From assembly GCA_963281255.1 (NCBI GenBank), contig OY725496.1:4007723-4071722 (forward strand): DNA of 64,000 nt, given 5' to 3'. Shown in pieces: positions 1 through 10,710 of the stretch. The first letter of the stretch is position 1. Every line of letters begins with the position of its first letter. The translations under genes were made by a program, and so were the position numbers. The stretch comes from Aphrocallistes beatrix (lineage: Eukaryota > Porifera > Hexactinellida > Sceptrulophora > Aphrocallistidae). Below the pieces are notes generated by a model. It saw nothing but the letters and a program-made list of their open reading frames with translations, had not been told where the DNA came from and did not search any database.

Positions 1-30
1 TACTTTCTAATAATAAAATGATCAACATAC

Positions 31-546
31 CCGAGAGTAAAATGCAGAGAATCTATCCGCAACGTGACCTAACGACGAAATGATAAGATAATGATATAGC
101 GCTCAGAATTTATCACACAACAGGTTAACATAGCAGTTTAGTGTAATGTATCTTATTTACTTGACTAGTAGAGTCGAATATTGTTCTTAAAGTGTACTAG
201 AATGTATGTATCATGACATATCTCCCAATTGTGTCCTAGTGACCACCCTCTCTTCAGGATCCCTATGGCTAGAGGGCGAATATTCAAGAAATGGAGAAGT
301 ATATTCAAGCGATTAATTAACCCCGCCTATACCAGGAATGTGTTGCGTCATTCCCTGTTTAAGCCATTTTGGGCGGGGAAGCCATATAAATTAGTTCCAG
401 ACTATAAATAGAAAAGACCCCAGGTAAAAGTGGCATTTTAAGATATATCTACGAACCGTAGTTAACTCACCTTTGCATTGAGACTCAATTCCAACAAAGC
501 AGTATGTTGCTGCAAGTAAAATGATCGCACACAACGCTGTCTTCAT
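31..546 (-). CDS. Secreted ependymin-related (LVN1.2/MERP-like) protein, copy 1, 5' exons only
   Basis: Two exons are visible, 546-471 and 68-31, and the gene runs off the left edge. Exon 1 encodes a signal peptide starting MKTALCAIILLAAT and ends in phase 1 at a GTGAGT donor. Exon 2 completes GHVADRFSAFYSR and stops at a GTATGT donor. Both exons are clear paralogues of the first two exons of the gene at 8098-6731 (MKLALCAIVLL and GHVADSFTAFYAR), with the same intron phase, which is the main support for the model. The product should be a small exported protein with cysteines. The family is inferred from the fuller paralogue, so a plain 'secreted protein of unknown function' is the safe reading. 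The start is the only ATG in front of the hydrophobic stretch. Confidence 0.6.
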
Positions 547-1535
547 TCTAGCGGCTATTATTTGATCTAAGAAATTAGTCAGTATTATTTTTTAGTCAAG
601 CACGAATTTTGTAAGTTAGTTTTAACTATTAAGAAGTTGAATTTCTTAGTAGATGTACAACAGATATATTTTAATACACGAGTTTTTGAGAATATATCCA
701 GGTGGGCATACTCTTACCTATTCAACTGGATCCATGCTCCATCCTACTCATATTTCCTGCACCTAATCACGCTGTAGGTGGGTCGGGTTAAACTTATCTA
801 ACTCGGGTGTCTGGTTTCAAATATTACTTGTGTTAAAACTCATGTGATTTGAATCCAAGGGTCAAAGTTAGTGAATTCAGCCTTGTAAAATTCAAGCTCA
901 AAAGAATCTTAACTTATCAATCTAGTATTGTCAACATGCAGGATAAATATAATTTAACTTAATTTAATGTTTTAATAACTCTCATAATTGTTTGTTTAAT
1001 ATTATTAACAAAAGTACATTCCACAAAAATTAAACCCTAGATTTCCTTAATTCCTTGAAAGTTACTAAGTAATTTTCATTATGAAATCCCTCCAACTTTC
1101 CACTGACCATAACTCCTACACTAGAATATTGGATTAGCTTCCCAATCATTCAATTAGCTTTTAATCAACCTATTTTCTATGATTTAACATTCCTTGTGAA
1201 TGAATTTCTCTTTTGGAGGAGGAGTTTGACTCAGAGGTTTCCTCTTTTCTATCACAAGCTTCTGAACTAAGTACCTTCTTTTAGCTTTTGAATCTTGTAT
1301 CGATATCTTGTTTGAAACACTATATCTATCATGTGGATGTCCTGGGATGACCTGGGCAAGTACTCGTAAGAACGCGGGTTATATTTCACTCAACTAAGGT
1401 AGGCGTAATATACTTTAGTCAATATCTTGCCTCTCTACTCAACATTGCATTTAACAAAAGTCCATTTAGAACTCTAAAACTTATTTACTGTTATTTCTGC
1501 ATTTCTTATTTCTTATTCTAGCATTCGGTCACGAA
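547..1535. other. Divergent intergenic region, first copy of a duplicated block
   Basis: No gene is seen here. The first part (about 547-830) resembles 8099-8400, for example the matching stretches around 680-720 and 8240-8280. The later part (about 1050-1535) resembles 10180-10615. In the second copy these two halves are separated by PEX3 and about 600 extra bases. The region should hold the promoters of the minus-strand gene ending at 546 and the plus-strand gene starting at 1536. Confidence 0.6.
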
Positions 1536-1630
1536 ATGAAGTACGTATGCATCGCCGTCGCCTCTCTGCTGATACTCTGCACTTCAGCTATGAACATAGA
1601 CGAACCGAGAGCTCTCCATGCTTGCAGTAA
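1302..1630 (+). repeat. Near-identical direct repeat of 10382-10710, promoter plus exon 1
   Basis: About 329 bases match 10382-10710 with only a handful of differences (for example CCTGGG/CATGGG and ATTTACTG/ATTTGCTG). The repeat covers the upstream region, the start codon and the signal-peptide exon of two paralogous genes. The rest of the genes has diverged far more, so this part is either under strong constraint or was recently homogenised. Confidence 0.85.
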
Positions 1631-4600
1631 GTAAATTTTAATTCTTTTTGGATTGATTGGAGTTGAAGGGAAGTTACTCCGAAAGCTTTCCCATTACCTT
1701 AATCTTAGTCCAGTTCTTTTCCTTCGTCGTGGTCGATAGCAACAGCATAATTTTGTTTTTGTCACTAATATCTCCCAAATTTCTCATTAGATTAAAAAGT
1801 TTGTTGTTTGATATTAAAACCACTGCATATAATGCAGCGTTTTTCGAGTTATTATATAATTATATAATTTATTAACAACATGAAATCAAGAGTGTCTAGA
1901 TTTACACAGCCATCGTGCAGGAAAAACGCTTTCTTGCACTACGCGACTAATGTAGTATCTATGTAATACGTATATTTTATTTATCAAATTATTATTGCAT
2001 GATGATAGACATCCGGAGGCGACTGGCATGAGTCGCCTCTGGACGCCTATTATCATGCAATAATAATTTGACAAATAAAATACATGTACTACATAGATAC
2101 TACATTAGTTTTAGCATAGCTAATCAACTAACTGACAAACTTGCAATTAAGGAACGAGAATAATTAGAGTCTCTCTTCGGATCTGGAAATATGATTATTG
2201 ATCATTTTAGCTTTCTGAATGAATACTTTCCCTCAGAATTTTAACGTTCTTCTTTGCAAGTTCGTCAGTTAGCTGACTATATATGCAAAATACGAATAGT
2301 ACCTGTCACAAATTGTAATGTAACGAATTCTCTGTATCTCTATTTCACTAAGAATCCTATTTTATAAATTTATTGAGAAATTTCTTAAAGGTGTGTGAGA
2401 AAATCAACATATGTTATTTATGGTACTAGGGATATATTAAATCGATATTTTTATCATTTTCTTTCTATGATTCATATAAACTCCTATAGCACTTTGTAAA
2501 ACATCATTTTACAAGTAATTTGTTTATGTTAATAAATAGATATTAATATATTTGTGCTTATCCTTTAGACATTTCTGAAACTAACATCTGTGCATTTTTC
2601 ATTTCGGTTAGTTAAATATACATATTTTTAATTAAAATCCACTTTTTTTCTTAAAAAAAATAACACCCGGATCCTAATGTTAACATTTCCCGAGGATTGA
2701 TATTTCAGATTATATTTAGTTATATTTAGCATCAAACGATCTTTAGAATGACTAGTGTTGATCGGACCAAATGTCACAATCTTTTATTACAGTCATGTGA
2801 AGTAACGTAGATAATAATTGATAAAGTGTGGAGGGTAGAATTTGAGACCGCGGGTAGGACGCTAAGCGAGAGGATTCTGGTAAACTGTTGTTGGCAATTT
2901 TTAATTGTGCGTGCCCCTTACCCCATTCCATGCATTTTAATGCAGGAATTAATATATATAAGTTATCTAAATTGATTGATGTATTTAGGTATAATTAATA
3001 TTGATTAAATCCTAGCATAGACCGGAAAAGAAAGAAAGGACAAATGGAACTGAGTGTTACGATGATGTCACTCAACGACGTGTCTTCTCAGGGACAGATT
3101 TTCGACGCCTTAGCGACCAAAAATTTATTGATGTTGACTTTATATTTTTTGAATTCTTTCGTGATTATACGATGATTGTCAACGGAAAAGATTTCAAGGT
3201 AATAAATGAAAATCTAATTACAGTCAAATATCTCTATATTGAACACCTTTGGGACCCGAGTTTTCAGTATATCGAAGTGTTCATTAGCCAGAGGTTCATT
3301 TTAATTGACTTATGGGTGCTCAAAATAAACTGTTGACTATATCGAGGTGTTCACTAAACAGAGGTGTTCAGTATCTGCGGTTTGACTCTATTTTGTATAC
3401 TTAGTTTTATATAAAATTTTATTATTTTGTTTTTGTTTAGATCCCAGCAAAAACTATATACTCTTATGAAAAATATTTTGATGTCCAGAAAAATGATTAT
3501 GAAACTCGTTGCGACAAGTATGAGATGAGAGCTGACTTTGTTTATCGTAAGGCGGGTGTTTCTGATAAGTATACTTGTCGATTTAATTACTTCGAAGGTT
3601 GGGTAGACCAGCAACAAGAAGATGGAGTTAAAGTCAAGTTCTGTAGTAGTGTTTACCCTACCGATTCAGGTAATTGGAGTATGCACTGAGTTGTTCAAAC
3701 GTTACCTAACACCCTTGGTAGGGGGGAGTAGGGGGGGAGGGTAATTAACCTGTGACAAAACGTGACGGGGGGGGGGAGGGCTTATTGCTGCGTTAATTAA
3801 GTAATTAATGTTGTCAACTTTTATGATAATAATGTGATGGAATTTCATACATAGTTCTTTACAAGATATATATCATTTCTGTTGGTTTATTTTAGCATTT
3901 TAGATATTAATGTTGTTGGCAACAACTTTATTTAAGCTATGTTACATAATGCTGAAGAGGGGTATAAGATATTGTGACTTAGTGTGACAGAGGGAGGAGG
4001 GAAGTGTTAAGTTTGCTGTATGAATAGCCCCATTTGTTATATAGTCTAGTCGCTAATATGCGAACCGTTGTAATCTAGCCAAATCAAACATGATTCAAAT
4101 TCATGTCTGATAAACATCTTGAAATTTATAGTAAAAGCTATGTCTAATATATTTAATCTAATAGAAAAAAAACATTTTTGCAAAAATTGTAAATACATTT
4201 TTAAGGTGACAAGCTTTTTTAACACCCTTTCACAATTTGGAGTCACTATTTTTGAAAAAAAAAAATAGTGAGATTGTTCGAGAAACTCAGGAACGAGTTT
4301 TTTATATGGTTTGTTACGTGCCCTTGCTTTTACCGTTTTTATTGAAAATTTTATTGTAGTACAAAAACACTGAATTCACGAACTGGGTGTATAGAATGAC
4401 TTATTTAACTTTTTGTTTTAAACACTAGCTGTGATTGAACGTGACAACTTTTACTTTCATTTTGGGACACTGCGTCCTTCATCTAAATCAACTCTGTCAT
4501 TTCAAAACAATGTCTATATATCTTTTGTAGGTAAATTATATATGAGTAAGATTGTAACTGATAAGAAGTGCTATCCAGTGGAGTATACTGAAATCAAGGA

Positions 4601-5353
4601 AGATTCGAGAAGTAGAATTGATATTCTAGAAGAAATCAGGTATACCACTTGCTTATTGATTAAGATGGTTCTTTTATTTATCTTCACACTCGTACCTGCA
4701 TGTTTCCTAATTGGAAAGTAGTTATGCACTTTTATTTATGACAACATTCCAAATTCAGTATGCCTGTTCCTATACCATTATATTGAATCGATGATCCAAT
4801 ATAATAGTTAGGATACACAGTATTATAATGGGTGTTGCTCTGTCCACCGTCCGAAGTTTTACACAGCAAAAATTTAAAATCCACGTTTTATCGTAAAGCA
4901 TATCGTACAACAAATTCATTGACCCACACGCCATACCATAGATGAGGGTTTTTTCTTCATTTTATTTACACAATGGAAATACTCTTACTATTAAGTCAAG
5001 AGCGATATTTGTATTTTCTTTTAATAAATTTCTGCCTTTGAGTAGATGTAAAATAGAATAAATCGCTACTAATTAGAAATGGTGAAAAATTTAAAAACTA
5101 AAATGTTCACAAATGATCACAACTTTGTATTTGTATGTAAGTTTCAAGCGATGCATGTTATTGTCAATCTAAATGTGCTTTCTCGCCTTTCCAAACATTT
5201 CATTCGAAGTGGGATATAAATACAAATAGAAACACGAAATCACAGCAAGTGAAAGGCGTTCATAGTTATTATTTTGACTTTATTTTTAGTTATTTTGATT
5301 GGCGATCTCCTGGAGTTTTGGAATCACTCCCAGCAGAATGTTGGAGCGTCTAA
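1536..5353 (+). CDS. Small secreted cysteine-containing protein, ependymin-related/LVN1.2-like family, copy A
   Basis: Five exons fit consensus sites and phases: 1536-1630, 3021-3198, 3441-3669, 4531-4639, 5290-5353, giving about 224 residues. Exon 1 is a signal peptide (MKYVCIAVASLLILCTSA). Exon 3 carries the segment DKYTCRFNYFEGW, exon 4 a KKCYPVEYTE segment and the last exon ends YFDWRSPGVLESLPAEC. The final pattern, a YFD/W segment followed by LP..C, resembles the C-terminus of invertebrate ependymin-related and LVN1.2 proteins, so a secreted lipid- or calcium-associated protein is possible. The paralogue at 10616-12668 has matching exons. The exon 1 donor is ambiguous (after 1626 or 1630); only the second keeps frame with exon 2. 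Intron 1 holds a large foldback and intron 3 a G-rich tract. Confidence 0.62.
1946..2109. repeat. Foldback (long inverted repeat) in intron 1
   Basis: The sequence from ACTAATGTAGTATCTATG at 1946 reads as the reverse complement of the stretch ending CATAGATACTACATTAGT at 2109. The arms are about 75 bases each and end in a short GC-richer hairpin top (GGAGGCGACT / AGTCGCCTC). It looks like a foldback MITE. No clear target duplication was recognised. Confidence 0.75.
3718..3782 (+). other. G-rich tract, possible G-quadruplex
   Basis: Two runs of clustered guanines (around 3718-3743 and 3768-3780) lie in intron 3 of the secreted-protein gene. The first has at least four G-tracts of three or more with short spacers, which meets the usual G-quadruplex pattern on the coding strand. 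Confidence 0.4.
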
Positions 5354-6730
5354 AGCAACAAGCAATCCTGCACCACACCGAACTTTGTGTTATTACAGTG
5401 TACATGTATAGTTTATAACTCTAACTCAGCTGGCATACAGATATAGTATGTCTAGTTCCAAATTCGATTATTAGATTTGAATTAGAACGCGAGTATTAGT
5501 TTATGTATATATGTATGTATATCTTACTGAATCTAGCTAGATACATATTATAAAATATAGAGACTGACTACCTTTTTATCGTGAGTGATGTATTCTGAAT
5601 GTCAAATTTGGAGAGAGTATTTTTTTCGAAATATTAATTTATGAACTAGCGAAATTATTTATTAGGGGAGAGTTTCTCAAAGGGCGACTGAGGCGGACAA
5701 AAAATATATGAGAAAATGGTGCAACAGTGACATTATGACATTTAATGCGGGCGGGGAGCTGAAACAAGTTTCTTATTAAAAGTTTCTTATTAAAAATGGT
5801 CCAATCTACAAATTTTTCAAAAGATTTGCTTAGGTCAACTGTTCTCAGACTAGGCATAAAGAATCCCAGGGATTTCGCTTTTAACCTTCTGGAGTACATA
5901 CCATAAAGCTCGAGCACTCTAGCCCCTCAGGTAAGGTTCCCAATAGTCTTTTTAGTTTGCCGACACACTTGTATAATGGCCAACTTCTGAAATGAGTGCC
6001 TACCTTTATAACTGATTTTTCCGGAATAAAATGCTTGGAATTGAAAATTAGCTTATTTTGACTGAGATGATATCCTAATGGAAACTAATTAAAATTCAGC
6101 TTTCGGAAATTAAATCGTTTGCAACGGATAAATGTTCATTATATATCTTGACACATTAATGAACATATTTAGGTCAAGTGACGATGATTCATCGAAAAAT
6201 CTAAAATTTGCATAATTATGATTTATGTTGCCCAAAAAGGTTTCCAAATTTCACAATTTTTCACACTTCTGTAGGTTTAAAAGTAACTTAATGGCGACTG
6301 CATGATAAAGGTGGAGGCGAACTGTGGTTCTAAAGATCACAAAACCTAGAAAATTTTGGAAAATACCAGGGAATACTTAATAAGAGCATAACTTTTGGTT
6401 AAGGCATTCCCCTCCTGGCTGAGTTGGTGCATTAATACTATTCCTCCTGAAAAGAAAAACTGACGGATTTAATATACTGTATACTATTATTATACAAACA
6501 ATATAGAATATCATGCTAAAAAATCCTGACGTTAATGAGACAGATATGGGCTATTATCTCACAAGTTGGAAGGAGAGTTCTTCTTAGAATTCCACATTTT
6601 AACTAGACTACGGGATATTGATACAAGGATTACTTCTTAGTCACATCGTTTACTAGACTCCCTAAAACTACATTAATGTATCTGCTATATTATAATTCTC
6701 GGAGTTCTGTTCTCCACTCAGTTGAGACAA
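5354..6730. other. Intergenic stretch, no gene seen
   Basis: This lies between the convergent 3' ends of the plus-strand gene ending at 5353 and the minus-strand gene ending at 6731. The short open frames here show no splice support or recognisable family. The sequence around 6405-6435 has a tRNA A-box-like look but no matching B box. Confidence 0.5.
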
Positions 6731-8098
6731 TTATAAACTGGGCGGTTCGGCTCCACACTCAGAGGACTGTGTTCCATTGTCGGTATTACACAAGATAGTG
6801 AACGCATCCATTGGGATGGAATGGTCAAGGTCGAATAGTCTAAAAAACGAGATTAATGTATAGGATACTGAAGAGTTTTTAGAAGGACTAATATTTTAAT
6901 TAATAGTCACTTAATCTCTCAAGGACTTACTGCATTCTACTGTGAAAATTGTTATTATCACTTGATATATAAAAAAATGTTGGTCCACATCCGGTTGTTG
7001 TCAATAACATTTCATTCCTCTCTCTTGAATCTACACAGAGTATTGAATTGAATGAAACCTTTCAAGGAATTATATATACGTGTATAATTCGTATTTTCTA
7101 TGATTATATTGTATTTAGAACAACTCACCTCTCCCTGCATACACGTTCTCGTTTAAATATTCAAAGGTACCTCCTACTAGGACCTGCCCTTTGTATTTAT
7201 CCATAGGTGGAACTTCTATTTCAAAATAACGAGCAGATTTCGTTTCGCAATCTCCATTCGGAAGCACTATGATTCTCTCATGCTAAATTCAATTTTAGGT
7301 TGTTATTACACATACGCACATAACTTAACAATTAACTTACCATCTGAGTAGCCATGTTATAACATACGAATTCTTTCTTTATTTCCCGTGGAAATTGTGA
7401 ATTTGGAGTCGGAGTGACCACGTACCTTCTCCCAACTCCATCATTAACTATTTCTCCTTCATCATACTGTTCATAGTTATCTATCCCTATTCTCACCACC
7501 TAATTGGTCATATATTATAGTTAAATTTATTCTCGGGCGTTAGAGAATAAATGGAAAAGGGAATTGGGGTTCCTTGTCTTGTTTGGTCCACAAAGTGAAA
7601 TTCTCTAATTCAATAAAAGTAAAGAAAAAACGATAAGCCCAAATTTTAGTTTGCATAACATACTTTTTGTCCTTGCAGACAAAAATCTATGAAAATAATT
7701 TCGATTGCTAAAAAATCGGAAAAGACATGTATAATTCCACACAATACTTCGGTATCTATCGATAAAATCTACTATGCGTGTGTTTTGATTAACAGAATAT
7801 TAAAATAATTAAGTGGAAAGTAAACTTACTCTGGCATAGAAAGCAGTGAATGAATCCGCAACATGACCTGGCGAGAAAATGGCAGATAAATACTCAAAAT
7901 AAATCTCTTCAATTGTAACAGAATTTAGGACATGCACATATTTCCATTATCGTATTTATTCAAATACGAGATGTATTCGAACTATAAGATATTTTGCATT
8001 GTTTCAAATTAATTGTAGTTGATTATCTCACCTAGGCATTGAGACTCAATTTCAACAAAACATATAAGTAGAACGATTGCACACAGTGCTAGCTTCAT
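6731..8098 (-). CDS. Secreted ependymin-related (LVN1.2/MERP-like) protein, copy 2, complete
   Basis: Six exons on the minus strand fit GT-AG sites and phases: 8098-8032, 7867-7830, 7499-7341, 7282-7129, 7030-6931, 6839-6731. They encode about 208 residues. The N-terminus is a signal peptide (MKLALCAIVLLICFVEIESQC). The middle has KEFVCYN, then LPNGDCETKS, then FEIEVPPMDKYKGQVLVGG. That spacing of Cys, a VP motif and a Gly-rich turn resembles the ependymin core. The end has MLLTTTGCGP and LFDLDHSIPMDAFTILC. Ependymin-related proteins are secreted, often glycosylated calcium- or lipid-binding proteins; function here is inferred. The first two exons are paralogous to the gene cut by the left edge. 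The next gene upstream, PEX3, is divergent. Confidence 0.65.
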
Positions 8099-8481
8099 GT
8101 TCTAACTGCTATTTTTTGTTCAAATCTAAGAAGAGTGAATATAGTAATTGGTGGGGTTGAATACGAACTTGTAATTGAGTTTGTTAGGGGATCAGGAGGT
8201 TGAGTTTCTTAGATCTACAGCAAATATAATTTAATGCACTAGTTTTTGAGAATTTATCCAGGGGAACGTACTCTTACCTATTCAGCTTTGTGACATGATC
8301 CATCTGCCTACTCATATTTCCAGCACCTGTAGTTGTAGTCATGCAGGGTGGATCGACCTGATCTAACTCAGGTATCTATTTCCCATTATTATCATGCGTT
8401 AGGGCTAAAGTAGATTTGTTCAATTTATCATCCAAATTTTTAATTGGAAAATTCAAATAATTTTAGTTGCTCACTTAGAGA

Positions 8482-9540
8482 ATGGCACTTCGTTTTATAA
8501 AACGACATCCCAAGTGGACTGCCGCTCTCTTGTTCGGAGGGTTTGTGGGCGGTGGCTATCTGTTGTACAGGCGCATCAAAAATCAACTCATAAATATGTC
8601 TCAGCAAATGCAACATTCCAATTTGGAGAATGCACGTAAGAGACATCACTTCCAAAGTAATCTCCAAACTGCAGACGCTCGAATATTCACACTTAGCTTA
8701 TCTCTTAAAGATAAGTTACTCCAACTCGCGGACGTTGAGTTTCTAGTGAGGCAGCTAAGAGAGGGGGGTGCCGATAAAGATGTATTATGGGAAAATTTGA
8801 AAATCACCAGTTTCACCCGTTTGATCACTGCCACCTATCTTCTAAGTGGCCTGGCTCTCCTTACGAGGATGGAGTTGAACTTAATCGGGGGTATGATGTA
8901 CAAGGAATCTGTTTGGGAGGGGCAGGTAGAGGGCAGAGGAGATCCTGATAGGGACTTCTTACTGAAAGGAAAAGATGAACTCCAAAAACGGTACCTCGAA
9001 TTCGGGACTTATGTCATTGAAACTGGGTGTGAGAGACTATTGGCTGCAGTAGAAGCAGTAGTGAGGCGGGTGTTGAACCGGTTCTCGATTAAACAGGTTA
9101 TCAATTTCGCAGAATTTGATCAAATCCTAGAGGAAGTTAAGGCTAGTTTGGAGGAAAAGGCAGACAATTGGGAAAATATTAATCTTCGACAACTCTTTCT
9201 TCCTATAGAAAATCCAGACTCTGACAAAGACCTTGATTTGCTTCTAAATTACACCCGAGACATTCTAGACCAAGATTTCCTCTATTTGCTCAGTTCCTGC
9301 GTGAAGACCTGCTTCCTCTACATCTCGAGATGGACAGCCGCTCAATGTCCAGAGACGACTAAAGATGGTACGATTACAGATGCTGAATTGAGGGTGCAAA
9401 TTGCAAGACTTGTCATCTCAATCTCCAAATGTTTCGAAACGCTATTCGCAGACAATCAAGAGAGCATATTACATCAACTTCTAATGAAAAGAGAGGTGTT
9501 TACATTTTCGCAGCATATCTATGAAGCATTTAGCAGCTAG
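8482..9540 (+). CDS. PEX3: Peroxisomal biogenesis factor 3 (peroxin-3)
   Basis: A single open frame of 352 residues, close to the usual 370 of animal PEX3. PEX3 is a peroxisomal membrane protein that docks PEX19 and its membrane-protein cargo. Residues 1-10 are basic and precede a hydrophobic, Gly-rich segment (about 13-33), the expected membrane anchor. Family signatures follow: ARKRHHFQSN at about 50, WENLKITSFTR at about 110, and RMELNLIGGMMY at about 130. No intron interrupts the frame, which is unusual because animal PEX3 genes are normally split. It sits between two flanks that are duplicated elsewhere in the window. The ATG is the first in frame and precedes the conserved basic-hydrophobic start. 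The length and intact motifs argue against a decayed copy. Confidence 0.9.
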   Translation: MALRFIKRHPKWTAALLFGGFVGGGYLLYRRIKNQLINMSQQMQHSNLENARKRHHFQSNLQTADARIFTLSLSLKDKLLQLADVEFLVRQLREGGADKDVLWENLKITSFTRLITATYLLSGLALLTRMELNLIGGMMYKESVWEGQVEGRGDPDRDFLLKGKDELQKRYLEFGTYVIETGCERLLAAVEAVVRRVLNRFSIKQVINFAEFDQILEEVKASLEEKADNWENINLRQLFLPIENPDSDKDLDLLLNYTRDILDQDFLYLLSSCVKTCFLYISRWTAAQCPETTKDGTITDAELRVQIARLVISISKCFETLFADNQESILHQLLMKREVFTFSQHIYEAFSS

Positions 9541-10615
9541 TTTACACATGCACCGATCTAGTAGTATTGAGAGATAACTATTAAACGCAGTTTATATTAA
9601 TGCTTTTAAATATAATGTTAAAAGTTGACCTTACCAGGGGTTCTCAACAGGGGCGTATTCCTAAGTCTAAAAGTTAGGGAACGCTCCAAATACTGCGCCT
9701 TTTTCTAAAATTGCGCCTCTTATGTAACATAATCTGCAACCCCTTTGGTGTCATAGTTTTCAAAAACGGAACAAATATGTGCGCTTATTATTTGTGGACA
9801 TTAATTAAAGGACCATCACTAATTATAGGATTGTAATGGGCATCGTTGTTTTAAGGATCACATCAGAAAGATGCTGGGAGACGCCTTCATAAATGGGCAG
9901 AGAAGCACCCTCAAAGCGGCTCAAAGAGAATTCTTGCTCAATCAATATTAAAACAATGAATGCGTATTTTCTTATTTTCCAATCCAGAAGCTTTTTCCCC
10001 ATAATTGTCGATTAAAATGGGGAGTCAAATCTATCAATTCGAACTTTGAAAAAAATAAAAAGTAAAATTATCTCACTAACTATCTAAATATTCATTAAAA
10101 AATATAACAGAACCGCCCTGCGTCCCCCCCATACACCCTCTGGTTCTCAACCAGGAGTATGCAAATTACCAACACGAGAATTCCTTGGAAAATAAATAAT
10201 TTTCAAGTATAAAGTCCCTCCCAAATTTGCACCTGACCATAAATCCTACTTTAGAACATTATAGTACTCCCCCAAAATACAATTAGACTTGTAATTGACC
10301 TATTTTGTATGCAGTGACATTCTTCCTGATTTTCCTCATCTATACAACATTTGAATTATCTTCTTAGCTCTCGATATATTTGATATCTTGTTTGAAACAC
10401 TATATCTATCATGTGGATGTCATGGGATGACCTGGGCAAGTACTCGTAAGAACGCGGGTTATATTTCACTCAACTAAGGTAGGCGTAATATACTTTAGTC
10501 AATATCTTGCCTCTCTACTCAACATTGCATTTAACAAAGAGTCCATTTAGAACTCTAAAACTTATTTGCTGTTATTTCTGCATTTCTTATTTCTTATTCT
10601 AGCATTCGTAACGAA
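9541..10615. other. Intergenic, with possible hAT-like remnant
   Basis: No gene is seen. A stretch near 9632-9662 (CCAGGGGTTCTCAACAGGGG) and one near 10138-10156 (CTGGTTCTCAACCAGG) resemble hAT-type ends, but they are not in proper inverted order, so at most a degraded remnant is present. From about 10180 onward the sequence resembles 1050-1535, and from 10382 it is the near-identical repeat that carries exon 1 of the next gene. Confidence 0.45.
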
Positions 10616-10710
10616 ATGAAGTACGTATGCATCGCCGTCGCCTCTCTGCTGATACTCTGCACTTCAGCTTTGAATATAGACGAACCGAGAGATCTCCATG
10701 CTTGCAGTAA
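10382..10710 (+). repeat. Near-identical direct repeat of 1302-1630
   Basis: This is the second copy of the repeat described at 1302-1630. It covers the upstream region and signal-peptide exon of the paralogous secreted-protein gene. Confidence 0.85.

Noticed and set aside
6405-6435. tRNA A-box-like TGGCTGAGTTGG, possible SINE head
   Set aside because: No B box or tail was found nearby.
9632-10156. hAT element bounded by two GGTTCTCAAC motifs
   Set aside because: The two motifs are in the same orientation, not inverted, and no target duplication was found.
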